Below, in pieces: positions 44,915 through 52,797 of a stretch of 64,000 nt of DNA. The DNA is from Methylopila jiangsuensis (GTDB lineage: Bacteria > Pseudomonadota > Alphaproteobacteria > Rhizobiales > Methylopilaceae). How positions within the stretch are numbered: the stretch's first letter is position 1; every line of letters begins with the position of its first letter. The stretch is taken from positions 186,001-250,000 of the forward strand of contig NZ_BSFK01000007.1 in the NCBI RefSeq assembly GCF_027922305.1, in the 5' to 3' direction. The translations under genes and the position numbers were made by a program. Under the pieces are notes generated by a model that was not told the DNA's origin, made no database searches, and saw only the letters and a list, made by a program, of their open reading frames with translations.

Positions 44915-45606
44915 GTACGTCCGTAGTCAAGATTCTCGTCGTCGATGACGAGCCGCCGATCAGGAAACTTCTGCGCGTCGGCCTGACAGCCGAGGGCTAT
45001 GCCATGGTCGAGGCTGCAAACGGCGAGGACGCCGTCGCGCTGCTCACAGAGGAAAAGCCCGATCTCATTCTGCTTGATCTCGGGCTGCCCGATATTTCCG
45101 GCCATGAGTTGCTTGAAAGGTGGCGGGCCGAGCTTGTCGAACTGCCGATCGTCATCCTCTCCAGCCGGACCGATGAAACGGGCATCGTCAAGGCGCTGGA
45201 ACTGGGTGCCGATGACTATCTCACCAAACCATTCGGGATGCGCGAGCTGGCGGCGCGCATTCGGGTGGCGCTCAGGCACAAGCTCCAGCAGCAGGGCGAA
45301 CGCCCGATATTCCAGGTCGGCGATCTCTCGGTCGACCTGGTGAAGCGGATCGTCAAGGTCGCAGACAAGGAGGTGAAGCTCTCACCCAAGGAATACGAAA
45401 TCCTGCGCATTCTCGTGCAGCACGCTGGCAAGGTCATCACGCACCAGCACATCCTCAAGCATGTGTGGGGCGGCTCGACCGATGTCCAATATCTGCGGGT
45501 CTATGTCCGCCAGTTGCGGCAGAAGATCGAGGCCACGCCCGATCAGCCGCAATATATCCTTACTGAAACTGGTGTCGGTTACCGCCTCCGTGAGCCGGAG
45601 CAGTGA
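44911..45606 (+). CDS. kdpE: KdpE, response regulator of kdpFABC
   Basis: A 231-aa OmpR-type regulator: receiver with acidic pair DD (12-13), phosphoacceptor Asp56 in LILLDLGLPD, Lys in LTKPFG, and winged-helix DNA-binding domain ending YILTETGVGYRL. Its target should be the promoter before the kdp leader gene. Translationally coupled to kdpD. Placing kdpDE directly downstream of kdpFABC is the common arrangement. Confidence 0.97.
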   Translation: MSTSVVKILVVDDEPPIRKLLRVGLTAEGYAMVEAANGEDAVALLTEEKPDLILLDLGLPDISGHELLERWRAELVELPIVILSSRTDETGIVKALELGADDYLTKPFGMRELAARIRVALRHKLQQQGERPIFQVGDLSVDLVKRIVKVADKEVKLSPKEYEILRILVQHAGKVITHQHILKHVWGGSTDVQYLRVYVRQLRQKIEATPDQPQYILTETGVGYRLREPEQ

Positions 45607-45652
45607 CCGCGCGCGCTCGTCCACGGGCGGGCGACTTAACGTGAGTACTCCT

Positions 45653-46105
45653 ATGAACCTGTCATCTGCCATCGCACCAGAGGACGTGATCCTTGATCTA
45701 TCCATCTCGACAAAAGCCGTCCTGATCAAGAAGCTGGCCGCGCATGCGGCCGCCCGCACCGGGCTGACTGAGGAAACGATCCATACAGCTTTGCTAGGGC
45801 GCGAGCGTCTGGGTTCGACCGGCATCGGCCATGGCGTCGCCATGCCTCATGCGCCGGTTCCCGGACTTCAGGCATCCTTCGCCGCGCTGATGGTGCTGAA
45901 GAAGCCCATTGAATTCGAGGCAGTGGACGACCTTCCGGTCGATGTTGTCTTTCTCCTGCTCTCGGCCCCCGAAGGCAGCAACGAGTACCTGAAGATTCTC
46001 GCCGCGGTCGCACGCCGGACCCGCGATGAGCAGGTCATGAAAATGCTGCGCGGCGCGAAGACCGCGACTGCCGCGTATTCGGTCCTGGTAGAGCAGCCGG
46101 TATGA
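45653..46105 (+). CDS. ptsN: PTS IIA-Ntr-like protein (PtsN)
   Basis: A 150-aa EIIA domain with GHGVAMPHAPVPGL containing the phosphorylated His, and YLKILAAVARRTRDEQV. PtsN-type proteins regulate rather than transport sugar; in several bacteria unphosphorylated EIIA-Ntr binds KdpD or the K+ channel TrkA and tunes K+ uptake. Its place straight after kdpE therefore makes functional sense. I took ATG 45653; GTG 45641 is possible and adds four residues. It is likely a second copy besides a core ptsN elsewhere. Confidence 0.88.
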   Translation: MNLSSAIAPEDVILDLSISTKAVLIKKLAAHAAARTGLTEETIHTALLGRERLGSTGIGHGVAMPHAPVPGLQASFAALMVLKKPIEFEAVDDLPVDVVFLLLSAPEGSNEYLKILAAVARRTRDEQVMKMLRGAKTATAAYSVLVEQPV

Positions 46106-46274
46106 GGAGTTTCCGACGACCGGATCGACAAGAGGTCGCGGAAGTCGATGGCTTCGCCCGAAAGGCGGGACCGGGACAGATCGTAGTTGTTTTTTTCAAA
46201 GGGGACCGTTGCCCAAGGCCAATGGTCTTGAGGGAGTTATCGCTTCCTCCGCCGACAGACTGAAGGTCGAGTGG

Positions 46275-47252
46275 ATGGAGGAGGAAAACCAGGACTCAGA
46301 GGGGCCTTCTTTTCCTCCTGTGTCCGCGAAGATCCCGTTTGACCTGAGCTCGCTTCAGTATGTCGTGGCGGCGGCGGACTACCGCTCCTTTCGGCGAGCT
46401 GCGGAGGCGTTGGGCCAGTATCCGGCGACAGTGAGCCGGGGCGTGCAACGCATTGAGGATGTGGTGGGCGTTTCGTTCTTCGAGCGATGCCCTTCCGGGA
46501 TTCGCCTGACTCATGCCGGAGAGCAATTTGTCGCCGCCGTCCGTCCAGCGATTGAGCAGATCATGCGAGCGACCCAAACCGCCGGCGCGGCGGGCCGCGG
46601 CGAAAACGGAAGCCTGAGCATCGGCGTTCTGACGTCGCTTGCGGGCGGCTTTCTGAGGGAGCTCATCGAACAGTATGCCTTGTTGCACCCCGACGTATCC
46701 ATAGAGATCAGGGATGGAGGAAGGGCCGAACACATAGCCGCACTGCGGTCCCGGCAACTGGATATCGCTTTCTTTACCGGGAAGGGCGCGATCGCCGATT
46801 GTGAAACTGCCGAGCTCTGGCAAGAGCGGGTACATGTTGCCTTCTCGGCGGATCATCATCTAGCCGAGCGTGAGTCGATTGAATGGTCGTGGCTCCGCGA
46901 CCAGAAATTCCTGGCGACGAAATGCGCGCCCGGACTCGAGGTCCACGATTACATCGTTCGTCGGTTGGCGGATTACAGCACCTATCCCGCCATCAAAATC
47001 ATGCCATGCAACCAAGAGACCTTGATGAACATGGTCGCTATCGGCAGAGGCATAACCGTGGTGTCGGCCGGCTGGAGCTTTGTTTCCGTCCCCCGGCTCG
47101 TACTGCGACCTCTGGTCGAGGACGAAGACATAGTCCCGTTCAGCGCAGTTTGGGCGCCTGGCCGGGATAACCCGTCACTTCGACGTTTTCTTTCGCTAGC
47201 CTCGAGACTAGCGTCCAAAGACTCTGGAGAGCGCCTGCGGCGGCTTATCTGA
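46275..47252 (+). CDS. LysR-family transcriptional regulator
   Basis: An LTTR of about 325 aa: winged HTH at about 20-80 (LQYVVAAADYRSFRRAAEAL, then ATVSRGVQRIEDVVGVSFFER) and a substrate-binding domain with SIGVLTSLAGGFLRELI. Similar LysR proteins are often found next to DUF2274 and trb genes in alphaproteobacterial elements. The ligand and targets are unknown. ATG 46275 is preferred to a TTG at 46209. It ends 28 bases from the convergent DUF2274 gene. Confidence 0.85.
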   Translation: MEEENQDSEGPSFPPVSAKIPFDLSSLQYVVAAADYRSFRRAAEALGQYPATVSRGVQRIEDVVGVSFFERCPSGIRLTHAGEQFVAAVRPAIEQIMRATQTAGAAGRGENGSLSIGVLTSLAGGFLRELIEQYALLHPDVSIEIRDGGRAEHIAALRSRQLDIAFFTGKGAIADCETAELWQERVHVAFSADHHLAERESIEWSWLRDQKFLATKCAPGLEVHDYIVRRLADYSTYPAIKIMPCNQETLMNMVAIGRGITVVSAGWSFVSVPRLVLRPLVEDEDIVPFSAVWAPGRDNPSLRRFLSLASRLASKDSGERLRRLI

Positions 47253-47280
47253 TCTTGCCGAACCGGGGTCCGGGTCGCGA

Positions 47281-47502
47281 TCACTCGCGATTTCGGCGCG
47301 CTTTGGCGAACCCCCGGTCCGTCGCCATGAACCGCTCAAGCATCGGAATAATGAGCTTTTTGGGGTCGATGACCGGCTGGCCGGATTCACGGCCAAGCGC
47401 CTCCGCATAGGCACTGAGGTCACGGTGAAGGGCGCCGGGCAGATCCAGGGTTATCTTCACCGGTTTATCCTCAGCGATCGGGCCGAGCTTCAGTTTTGTC
47501 AT
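47281..47502 (-). CDS. DUF2274 domain protein at the end of the trb operon
   Basis: A 73-aa protein, MTKLKLGPIAEDKPVKITLDL..., that matches the small DUF2274 family normally found right after trbI. The start overlaps the trbI stop by four bases. The basic N-terminal strand (KPVKITLDLPGALHRDLSAY) resembles a ribbon-helix-helix fold, suggesting DNA binding, but its role in conjugation is unknown. Confidence 0.85.
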   Translation of the reverse strand: MTKLKLGPIAEDKPVKITLDLPGALHRDLSAYAEALGRESGQPVIDPKKLIIPMLERFMATDRGFAKARRNRE

Positions 47503-48695
47503 TGCGCTGCTCCATAGGGTTCGAGCACCAGGTCGCGAGTGACGATCACGCGGACCGGGAATCCCGGCCGGATTGTCAAAGTGGGCGCGACCTGCAACTG
47601 ACGGCGGATGATCTGCTGGCCAGCGTCATTGATGGTGTCCTGGGCGCCGTCGCGAATGGCGCGGATCAGACGGTCCTCATCGTCTACGGCGATCTCGGCG
47701 CCCACGGCGAGAAGGGTCGACAACCCGGCGGCTTTCGCAAGGTCCCACCAATGGTAGTCGACTCCGTCCTCAAGGCCGGCATAACCTTGCGTGTCGGCGC
47801 CGGGCTGGCGTTCCAGGACGATAGAGCGCCCGTTCGGCAAGATCAGCCGGTTCCAGACCAAGAGCACGCGGCGCTGTCCGAAACCGACATCATTGCTGTA
47901 TTCGCCGATGATACGGGTGCCCTGGGGGACGAGCAGGATGCGGCCGGTGGGACTGTCATAGATGTGCTCGGTCACCTGCGCGGTGATCTGGCCGGGAAGG
48001 GCGGAGCGGATGCCGGTGATGAGGGCGGCGGATATCACTGCGCCGGCCTGAAGCACATAGGGCGATGCCGGCGCCATGACGCGATCTGGCGACACCGTTC
48101 GCCGATCGACGGCGGCATTGAGGAAAGCGCTCTGCCGGTCTTGGGCGGTTGGCGTTCCAACCTGCCCCGGGAGACCGAGACCCGCCAGTGACGGATTGCT
48201 CATGCCGGGGCTTGCGGGCGGCGCGCCCGTTCCGGGTCCGGTTTGGAAGAACACCCGGCTCGTTCGGGCAGCTTCTTCCTCGGCGAGACGACGTTGCTCC
48301 TCGGGATCGACCTGAGGTGTCACCATTGCTGGCGGCACGACGGGCTGGCCGCGGTTCTGGGCGTCGAGGATCGGACCGCCGAGATCGCCCGGCAAAGGCG
48401 GGCCGAGGACCGGTCCGGTATAGTCGCGCGGCAGTCCCGCAAGACCGTCGGCAGTGGTTCTGTTCTCCGTGGAATAGAGCTCCTCGTTGCCAGGCCCGCC
48501 TTGGCGCGTCTGCAACGCATAAATCAGAGCGCTGCCGATGCCGATGCTGGCGACGAGGCCGACACCAGCCAATACCTTTCGGGACAGCCGGGTGACGCGC
48601 GGAGGCTCAGCGCGCAGCCGCATGGTCGAGGTTGACTCGACAGTGGGACCGGCGGGCGCCAGGCTATCATCGCGGTTATCTTCCTTGTTGCTCAT
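47499..48695 (-). CDS. trbI: TrbI, mating-pair (T4SS) VirB10-like protein
   Basis: A 398-aa VirB10 homologue: short cytoplasmic N-terminus, one membrane helix (about 38-56, VLAGVGLVASIGIGSALIY), a Pro-rich stretch and the C-terminal domain with LVPQGTRIIGEYSNDVGFGQ and RVLLVWNRLILPNG. It spans the envelope and links the inner and outer parts of the type IV secretion channel. Overlaps trbG at its start and the DUF2274 gene at its end (four bases each). Confidence 0.95.
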   Translation of the reverse strand: MSNKEDNRDDSLAPAGPTVESTSTMRLRAEPPRVTRLSRKVLAGVGLVASIGIGSALIYALQTRQGGPGNEELYSTENRTTADGLAGLPRDYTGPVLGPPLPGDLGGPILDAQNRGQPVVPPAMVTPQVDPEEQRRLAEEEAARTSRVFFQTGPGTGAPPASPGMSNPSLAGLGLPGQVGTPTAQDRQSAFLNAAVDRRTVSPDRVMAPASPYVLQAGAVISAALITGIRSALPGQITAQVTEHIYDSPTGRILLVPQGTRIIGEYSNDVGFGQRRVLLVWNRLILPNGRSIVLERQPGADTQGYAGLEDGVDYHWWDLAKAAGLSTLLAVGAEIAVDDEDRLIRAIRDGAQDTINDAGQQIIRRQLQVAPTLTIRPGFPVRVIVTRDLVLEPYGAAQ

Positions 48696-49675
48696 GACGC
48701 TGGCCTCCCGTCGGTACGGACAATCCTGACGGTTTGCTGGCGGTCGCCGCTGCCGAGTCTCAACTCGGCCGCGCCGAAGAGGCGATCGACGATCAGGATG
48801 TGCTGGAAAATGCGGCTGTTGACGATCTGCGCTTCGCCATCGGAACCAATGACGAAGAGCGGCGGCATCTCGCCCTGCACGATGCCGCGCGGGAACTCGA
48901 CATAGACCCGCCGCCCGTCATCATAGACCGACACGGGCCGCCAGGGCGGTGAATCACCGGTCAAGCCGTAGCGATAGTTGCGCGCCGAGGCGACGGGGAT
49001 GACGGGCGTCGCCGGGACGCTCTGCCTCTGACCTGCGGGCGGCTGCGGGTAGGCCCAAGCGACGGCGGGCATATAGGGCGCTTCGCCGGAGCGCAGTTCG
49101 ATCATGTAAACCCGCCGATCGGTCGTGATGACGAGGTTGGTCGTGATGTCAGCGCGACTTGGTTTGACGAGGATATGGACGCGACGGGTCGCGCCGCTGC
49201 CGCTTTCGGTATCGCCGATGATCCATCGTGCCGTGTCGCCAGCGGCGATGGGGCCGGCTCCGGTCAGGCTCTCCCCTGGCTCCAGCGCGATATTGGTGAT
49301 CTGGCCGGGCGCGGCATAGACCTGATAGAGCGCGCCTTCGCTCCAGGGATAGATCTGGATCGAGTTGAAATAGCCTTCGCGGCGAGGCTGAACGCGGGCG
49401 GCCGAGTTGGCGTTCTGGACGCGTCCCTCCGGGGTGTTGGCGGCTGTCCCCCCTCTTGCCGGCGTCCATGCCGGAGGGACATGCAATGGCCTCGGCTGCG
49501 CGTCCGTGACGACTGCCGGCACGGCGGGCAGCGGCGGCACGTCCGAATCGTAACTGATTTGCGGCGGCCGATTGGTCGCGCAACCGGCAAGTACGGTCGC
49601 GGAAAGCAGAACGATCGCGAGGCCAGATCTGGATAAACCCTGAAACGCGGATTTGCTCATCGGAAGGCGGCTCAT
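48692..49675 (-). CDS. trbG: TrbG, VirB9-like T4SS lipoprotein
   Basis: A 327-aa protein with a signal peptide and lipobox LAGC (about 29-32), a Pro-rich linker, then the VirB9 domain (about 105-320), including EGALYQVYAAPGQITNIALEPGE in two parts. With TrbI it forms the outer-membrane core complex. The lipobox suggests it also takes the place of the small VirB7 lipoprotein. It overlaps trbF and trbI by four bases. Confidence 0.93.
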   Translation of the reverse strand: MSRLPMSKSAFQGLSRSGLAIVLLSATVLAGCATNRPPQISYDSDVPPLPAVPAVVTDAQPRPLHVPPAWTPARGGTAANTPEGRVQNANSAARVQPRREGYFNSIQIYPWSEGALYQVYAAPGQITNIALEPGESLTGAGPIAAGDTARWIIGDTESGSGATRRVHILVKPSRADITTNLVITTDRRVYMIELRSGEAPYMPAVAWAYPQPPAGQRQSVPATPVIPVASARNYRYGLTGDSPPWRPVSVYDDGRRVYVEFPRGIVQGEMPPLFVIGSDGEAQIVNSRIFQHILIVDRLFGAAELRLGSGDRQQTVRIVRTDGRPAS

Positions 49676-50361
49676 TGGCTCATCTCCCGCGACCAGTTGA
49701 TGGCATTGACATAGATGCCCAGAGGATTGGCGCGGAGGCGTTCTGCGTCGCGCGGCGTCTGGATGACGATGGTCAGGATGGCGGTCCAGCGTTCCGTTCG
49801 GGCGAGCTGGCCGTTTTCATAATGACGCTCTGTCCAGGCGACACGGAAGCTGTCGGGGGAAGCCCGGATCACACTTGAGACTTCTACGGCGACTTGCTGG
49901 CGGCCGACCCGTGTGAAGGGGTCGTTGGAGCGGGCGTAGTCGTTCAGCGCTGCGGCGCCGCGATCAGTGGTCCATTCATAAGCGCGAAGCCAGTTCTGGC
50001 GAACGATGATGGCGTCAGACGGGATCGCGCGGGTCTGTTCGATGAAGCGAGCAAGGTGGAAAGCGATCTGAGGGTCGTTGGGCCGATAGTCCGCGGAGGC
50101 TGGCGCGACGGTTTGCGCTTGGCCGAGATTATCGACCTGCACGACCCAAGGCACGACGGTCCCGCGAGCTGACTGCCAGACCAGGGCTGCGGCAAACCCC
50201 GCAGTGAGAATCAGGCTGCCGAACGCCATGTAGCGCCAGTTCTTCGCCTGCACGCGGGCCGAGCCGATGCGTTCGTCCCAGACCTGAGCAGCCTTCTGAT
50301 AAGGCGTCTCAGGCTCGGGTGTCTTGCCATAGTGGGTTGCGGGTCGTTTGAAGAGGCTCAT
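49672..50361 (-). CDS. trbF: TrbF, VirB8-like T4SS protein
   Basis: A 229-aa protein: a cytoplasmic N-terminus (TPYQKAAQVWDERIGSAR), one membrane helix (MAFGSLILTAGFAAALVW) and a periplasmic NTF2-like VirB8 domain with FHLARFIEQTRAIPSDAIIV in two parts. TrbF helps nucleate assembly of the conjugation channel. Coupled to trbL and trbG by four-base overlaps. Confidence 0.95.
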   Translation of the reverse strand: MSLFKRPATHYGKTPEPETPYQKAAQVWDERIGSARVQAKNWRYMAFGSLILTAGFAAALVWQSARGTVVPWVVQVDNLGQAQTVAPASADYRPNDPQIAFHLARFIEQTRAIPSDAIIVRQNWLRAYEWTTDRGAAALNDYARSNDPFTRVGRQQVAVEVSSVIRASPDSFRVAWTERHYENGQLARTERWTAILTIVIQTPRDAERLRANPLGIYVNAINWSREMSQ

Positions 50362-51716
50362 GAGCGATCACTTTCAGAAAGGTTGACGGAAGAGCCGCCG
50401 CCATGGCTGTCGCCGGAGCGCACGGCGTGACCGGCCGCTGAGACGCCGTGGCTGAGGGCCTGGCTGCGTTTCATGCGCTTCGCCCAGTCAGGGGCTCCAT
50501 CTCGCGGGGGGCTGGCGGAAGCAGCGGCAGCGTCGGCGCCGCCGATGGTCCCCATGGTCGAGGACCCGCCGGTGGCTCCGAAACCGGCCTTCGCGCCGTC
50601 CGCGAAGCTGGACTTGACGCTTTCGCCAGCTTTCGTTGCGGCGCGCTTGAGCGGCGATGCGGCAGCCGAACCTGCTGCGCGTGCGACGCCTCCGAGGCCC
50701 GAGGCCACGCCCGACGCGCCAGTCTGACCAAGAGAACCGAGACTGTAGGCCGACGATGCGGCGCCGGCAGCGGCAGCGCCACCACGCACGGCGGCGGCTC
50801 CACCGGACATGGCGGCGGCGCCGCCTTTGACGGCCAGACCCGCTGCACCACCTGCGGCCAGCGCCGCGCCGCCGACGGCAAGCCCCGTGCCCACAGCGGC
50901 GCCGGCGCCGAGCTGCGGACCGCCTGAGACGAGGCCGCTGGCGATGCCAGGACCGAAGATTCCCAGGCCGAGCAGCGAAAGCGCAGCGAGGACCACGGCC
51001 ATGGCCTCGTCAATCGTAGGGGTCTCGCCGCCGAAGCCAGCGGTAAACTGGGAGAAGAGGGTCGATCCGATGCCGATGATGACGGCAAGCACCAGGACCT
51101 TGATGCCGGATGACACGACATTGCCCAGCACGCGTTCGGCCATGAAGGCGGTCTTGCCGAACAGCCCGAAGGGTATCAGCACAAAGCCCGCAAGCGTCGT
51201 CAGCTTGAACTCGATCAGCGTTACGAAGAGCTGCACGGCCAGGATGAAGAAGGCGAGAAGCACCAGAGCCCATGCGAACAGCAGGCAGGCGATCTGGATG
51301 AAGTTCTCGAAGAAGGCGATCCACCCCATCAGATCGGAAATGGATTCGAGCAATGGACGGGCGGCATCGAGGCCGGTCTGCGCCACCTTGCCGGGGCGCA
51401 AAAGATCCTGAACGGTGAAGCTGGTGCCCGAACCCTTCAGACCGAGGCCGGCGAAACTGTCGAAGACGATGTTCGCCAGATTGTTCCAGTTGCCGATGAT
51501 GTAGGCGAAGACGCCGACGAAAAGTGTCTTCTTTACAAGGCGCGCGATGATGTCGTCGTCGGCTCCCCAGGACCAGAAGAGCGCGGCCAGCGTCACGTCG
51601 ATGACGATGAGGGTTGTGGCGATGAAGGCGACTTCGCCGCCAAGCAGGCCGAAGCCGGAATCAATGTAGCGGGTGAAGGTCCCGAGGAATGTGTCGATGA
51701 CGCCGGTGCCGCCCAT
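50358..51716 (-). CDS. trbL: TrbL, VirB6-like T4SS membrane protein
   Basis: A 452-aa polytopic inner-membrane protein with six or more helices in residues 1-290. After that comes a cytoplasmic tail of Ala/Gly/Ser-rich low-complexity sequence (about 300-452), as usual for TrbL. It forms part of the inner-membrane channel for DNA. Three bases separate it from trbK, and it overlaps trbF. Confidence 0.93.
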   Translation of the reverse strand: MGGTGVIDTFLGTFTRYIDSGFGLLGGEVAFIATTLIVIDVTLAALFWSWGADDDIIARLVKKTLFVGVFAYIIGNWNNLANIVFDSFAGLGLKGSGTSFTVQDLLRPGKVAQTGLDAARPLLESISDLMGWIAFFENFIQIACLLFAWALVLLAFFILAVQLFVTLIEFKLTTLAGFVLIPFGLFGKTAFMAERVLGNVVSSGIKVLVLAVIIGIGSTLFSQFTAGFGGETPTIDEAMAVVLAALSLLGLGIFGPGIASGLVSGGPQLGAGAAVGTGLAVGGAALAAGGAAGLAVKGGAAAMSGGAAAVRGGAAAAGAASSAYSLGSLGQTGASGVASGLGGVARAAGSAAASPLKRAATKAGESVKSSFADGAKAGFGATGGSSTMGTIGGADAAAASASPPRDGAPDWAKRMKRSQALSHGVSAAGHAVRSGDSHGGGSSVNLSESDRS

Positions 51717-51719
51717 GGA

Positions 51720-52007
51720 TCACTGTCCTTGATTCTGAGGTGGGGCTGTGGGAGCCGGCGCACGGCCGAGGAAGCGGTCGCGGGTTTCGGCCCAGACGCG
51801 CATGCAGTCCGTATCGCTTGCGGCGCTCTGACCAAGCTGCTGGCACCGGCGTTGAGCCTCGCGCAGGGGATCTCGCACGGGGTCTGCGAGACGCGCGGGC
51901 TCCTCTGCGGGAGCTCCCTCCTTCCGGGTCATCTCGATCGCCGTCGCAGTGATCGCGATGGCGACGAAGACGACCGCGCCGAGCCGGGCCAGCAGCTTGC
52001 CATCCAT
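51720..52007 (-). CDS. trbK: TrbK-like putative entry-exclusion protein
   Basis: A 95-aa protein with one N-terminal helix (LGAVVFVAIAITATAIEM) and a charged C-terminal part with two Cys (RRCQQLG, TDCMRVWAE). This TrbK-alt type is found between trbJ and trbL in alphaproteobacterial elements and is thought to block redundant mating. Assigned mainly by position and size. Confidence 0.8.
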   Translation of the reverse strand: MDGKLLARLGAVVFVAIAITATAIEMTRKEGAPAEEPARLADPVRDPLREAQRRCQQLGQSAASDTDCMRVWAETRDRFLGRAPAPTAPPQNQGQ

Positions 52008-52017
52008 GCTTGCGCCC

Positions 52018-52797
52018 TCAGTTGCCGTTGTTGAACATCTGGGCGTTGCCGGGCTGATAGCCGGAGCCAGGCGTCAGGAACCGGCGGCGTTGTTCGCGCC
52101 CCTGTTCGGCTGCGGCAGCCCTTTCTGCTTCGGTCAGCGCCCCGGCACGTCCATCGGCCGCGAGCAATGCGACAAGATCGGAGAGCTGCTGCGACTGGAG
52201 AGCGAGAAGCTGGTTGCCGGCCTGGGTCGCCTGGAGCGCGCCTGTCGCCCCCTGGCTTTGGCCGACCAGCGTCGAAACTTCGGCGCGGTTCGTGTCGATG
52301 TTGCCGACCACGCCGGCCTGGACGCGCATTGCGTCCTGCAGTCCGCCCACGGTGTTCTGCCAGCGTGAGCGTGCATCGGCGACGAGCTGTTGTTCCGTCG
52401 TCGACAGTGAGACATTGCCGTATTGTTGCTGAAAGGCCCGATCGATGCTCTGAACATCGAACGCGATGTTCTGAGCCTGGCTCAGAAGCTGTTGCGTGCG
52501 CTGAAAGCCCTGTTGAAGCTGCTGGAGCGAGGAATGCGGCAGGCTCGCGAGATTGCGCGCCTGATTGATGAGCATCTGCGCTTCATTCTGGAGCTGTGTG
52601 ATCTGGTTGTTGATCTGCTCCAGCGTGCGCGCGGCAGTGAGCACGTTTTGCGCGTAATTGGACGGATCATAGACGATCCGTCCGAAGCCAAATTGAGCTT
52701 GCGCCGGAGAGATGAATATCGGCGACAGGGCGACGGGCATCGCCAGCATTGTCGCGGCCATGAATAGTGCGCGCGAGCGGGAACGATGGATGGTCAT
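52018..52797 (-). CDS. trbJ: TrbJ, VirB5-like T4SS protein
   Basis: A 259-aa secreted protein with a signal peptide (cleavage near AQAQFG, about residue 35). A long helical region follows that includes NVLTAARTLEQINNQITQLQ, typical of VirB5/TrbJ pilus-tip proteins. The ATG 52797 overlaps the trbE stop as ATGA. An upstream in-frame extension to 52887 is out of the coupled order and rejected. Confidence 0.93.
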   Translation of the reverse strand: MTIHRSRSRALFMAATMLAMPVALSPIFISPAQAQFGFGRIVYDPSNYAQNVLTAARTLEQINNQITQLQNEAQMLINQARNLASLPHSSLQQLQQGFQRTQQLLSQAQNIAFDVQSIDRAFQQQYGNVSLSTTEQQLVADARSRWQNTVGGLQDAMRVQAGVVGNIDTNRAEVSTLVGQSQGATGALQATQAGNQLLALQSQQLSDLVALLAADGRAGALTEAERAAAAEQGREQRRRFLTPGSGYQPGNAQMFNNGN

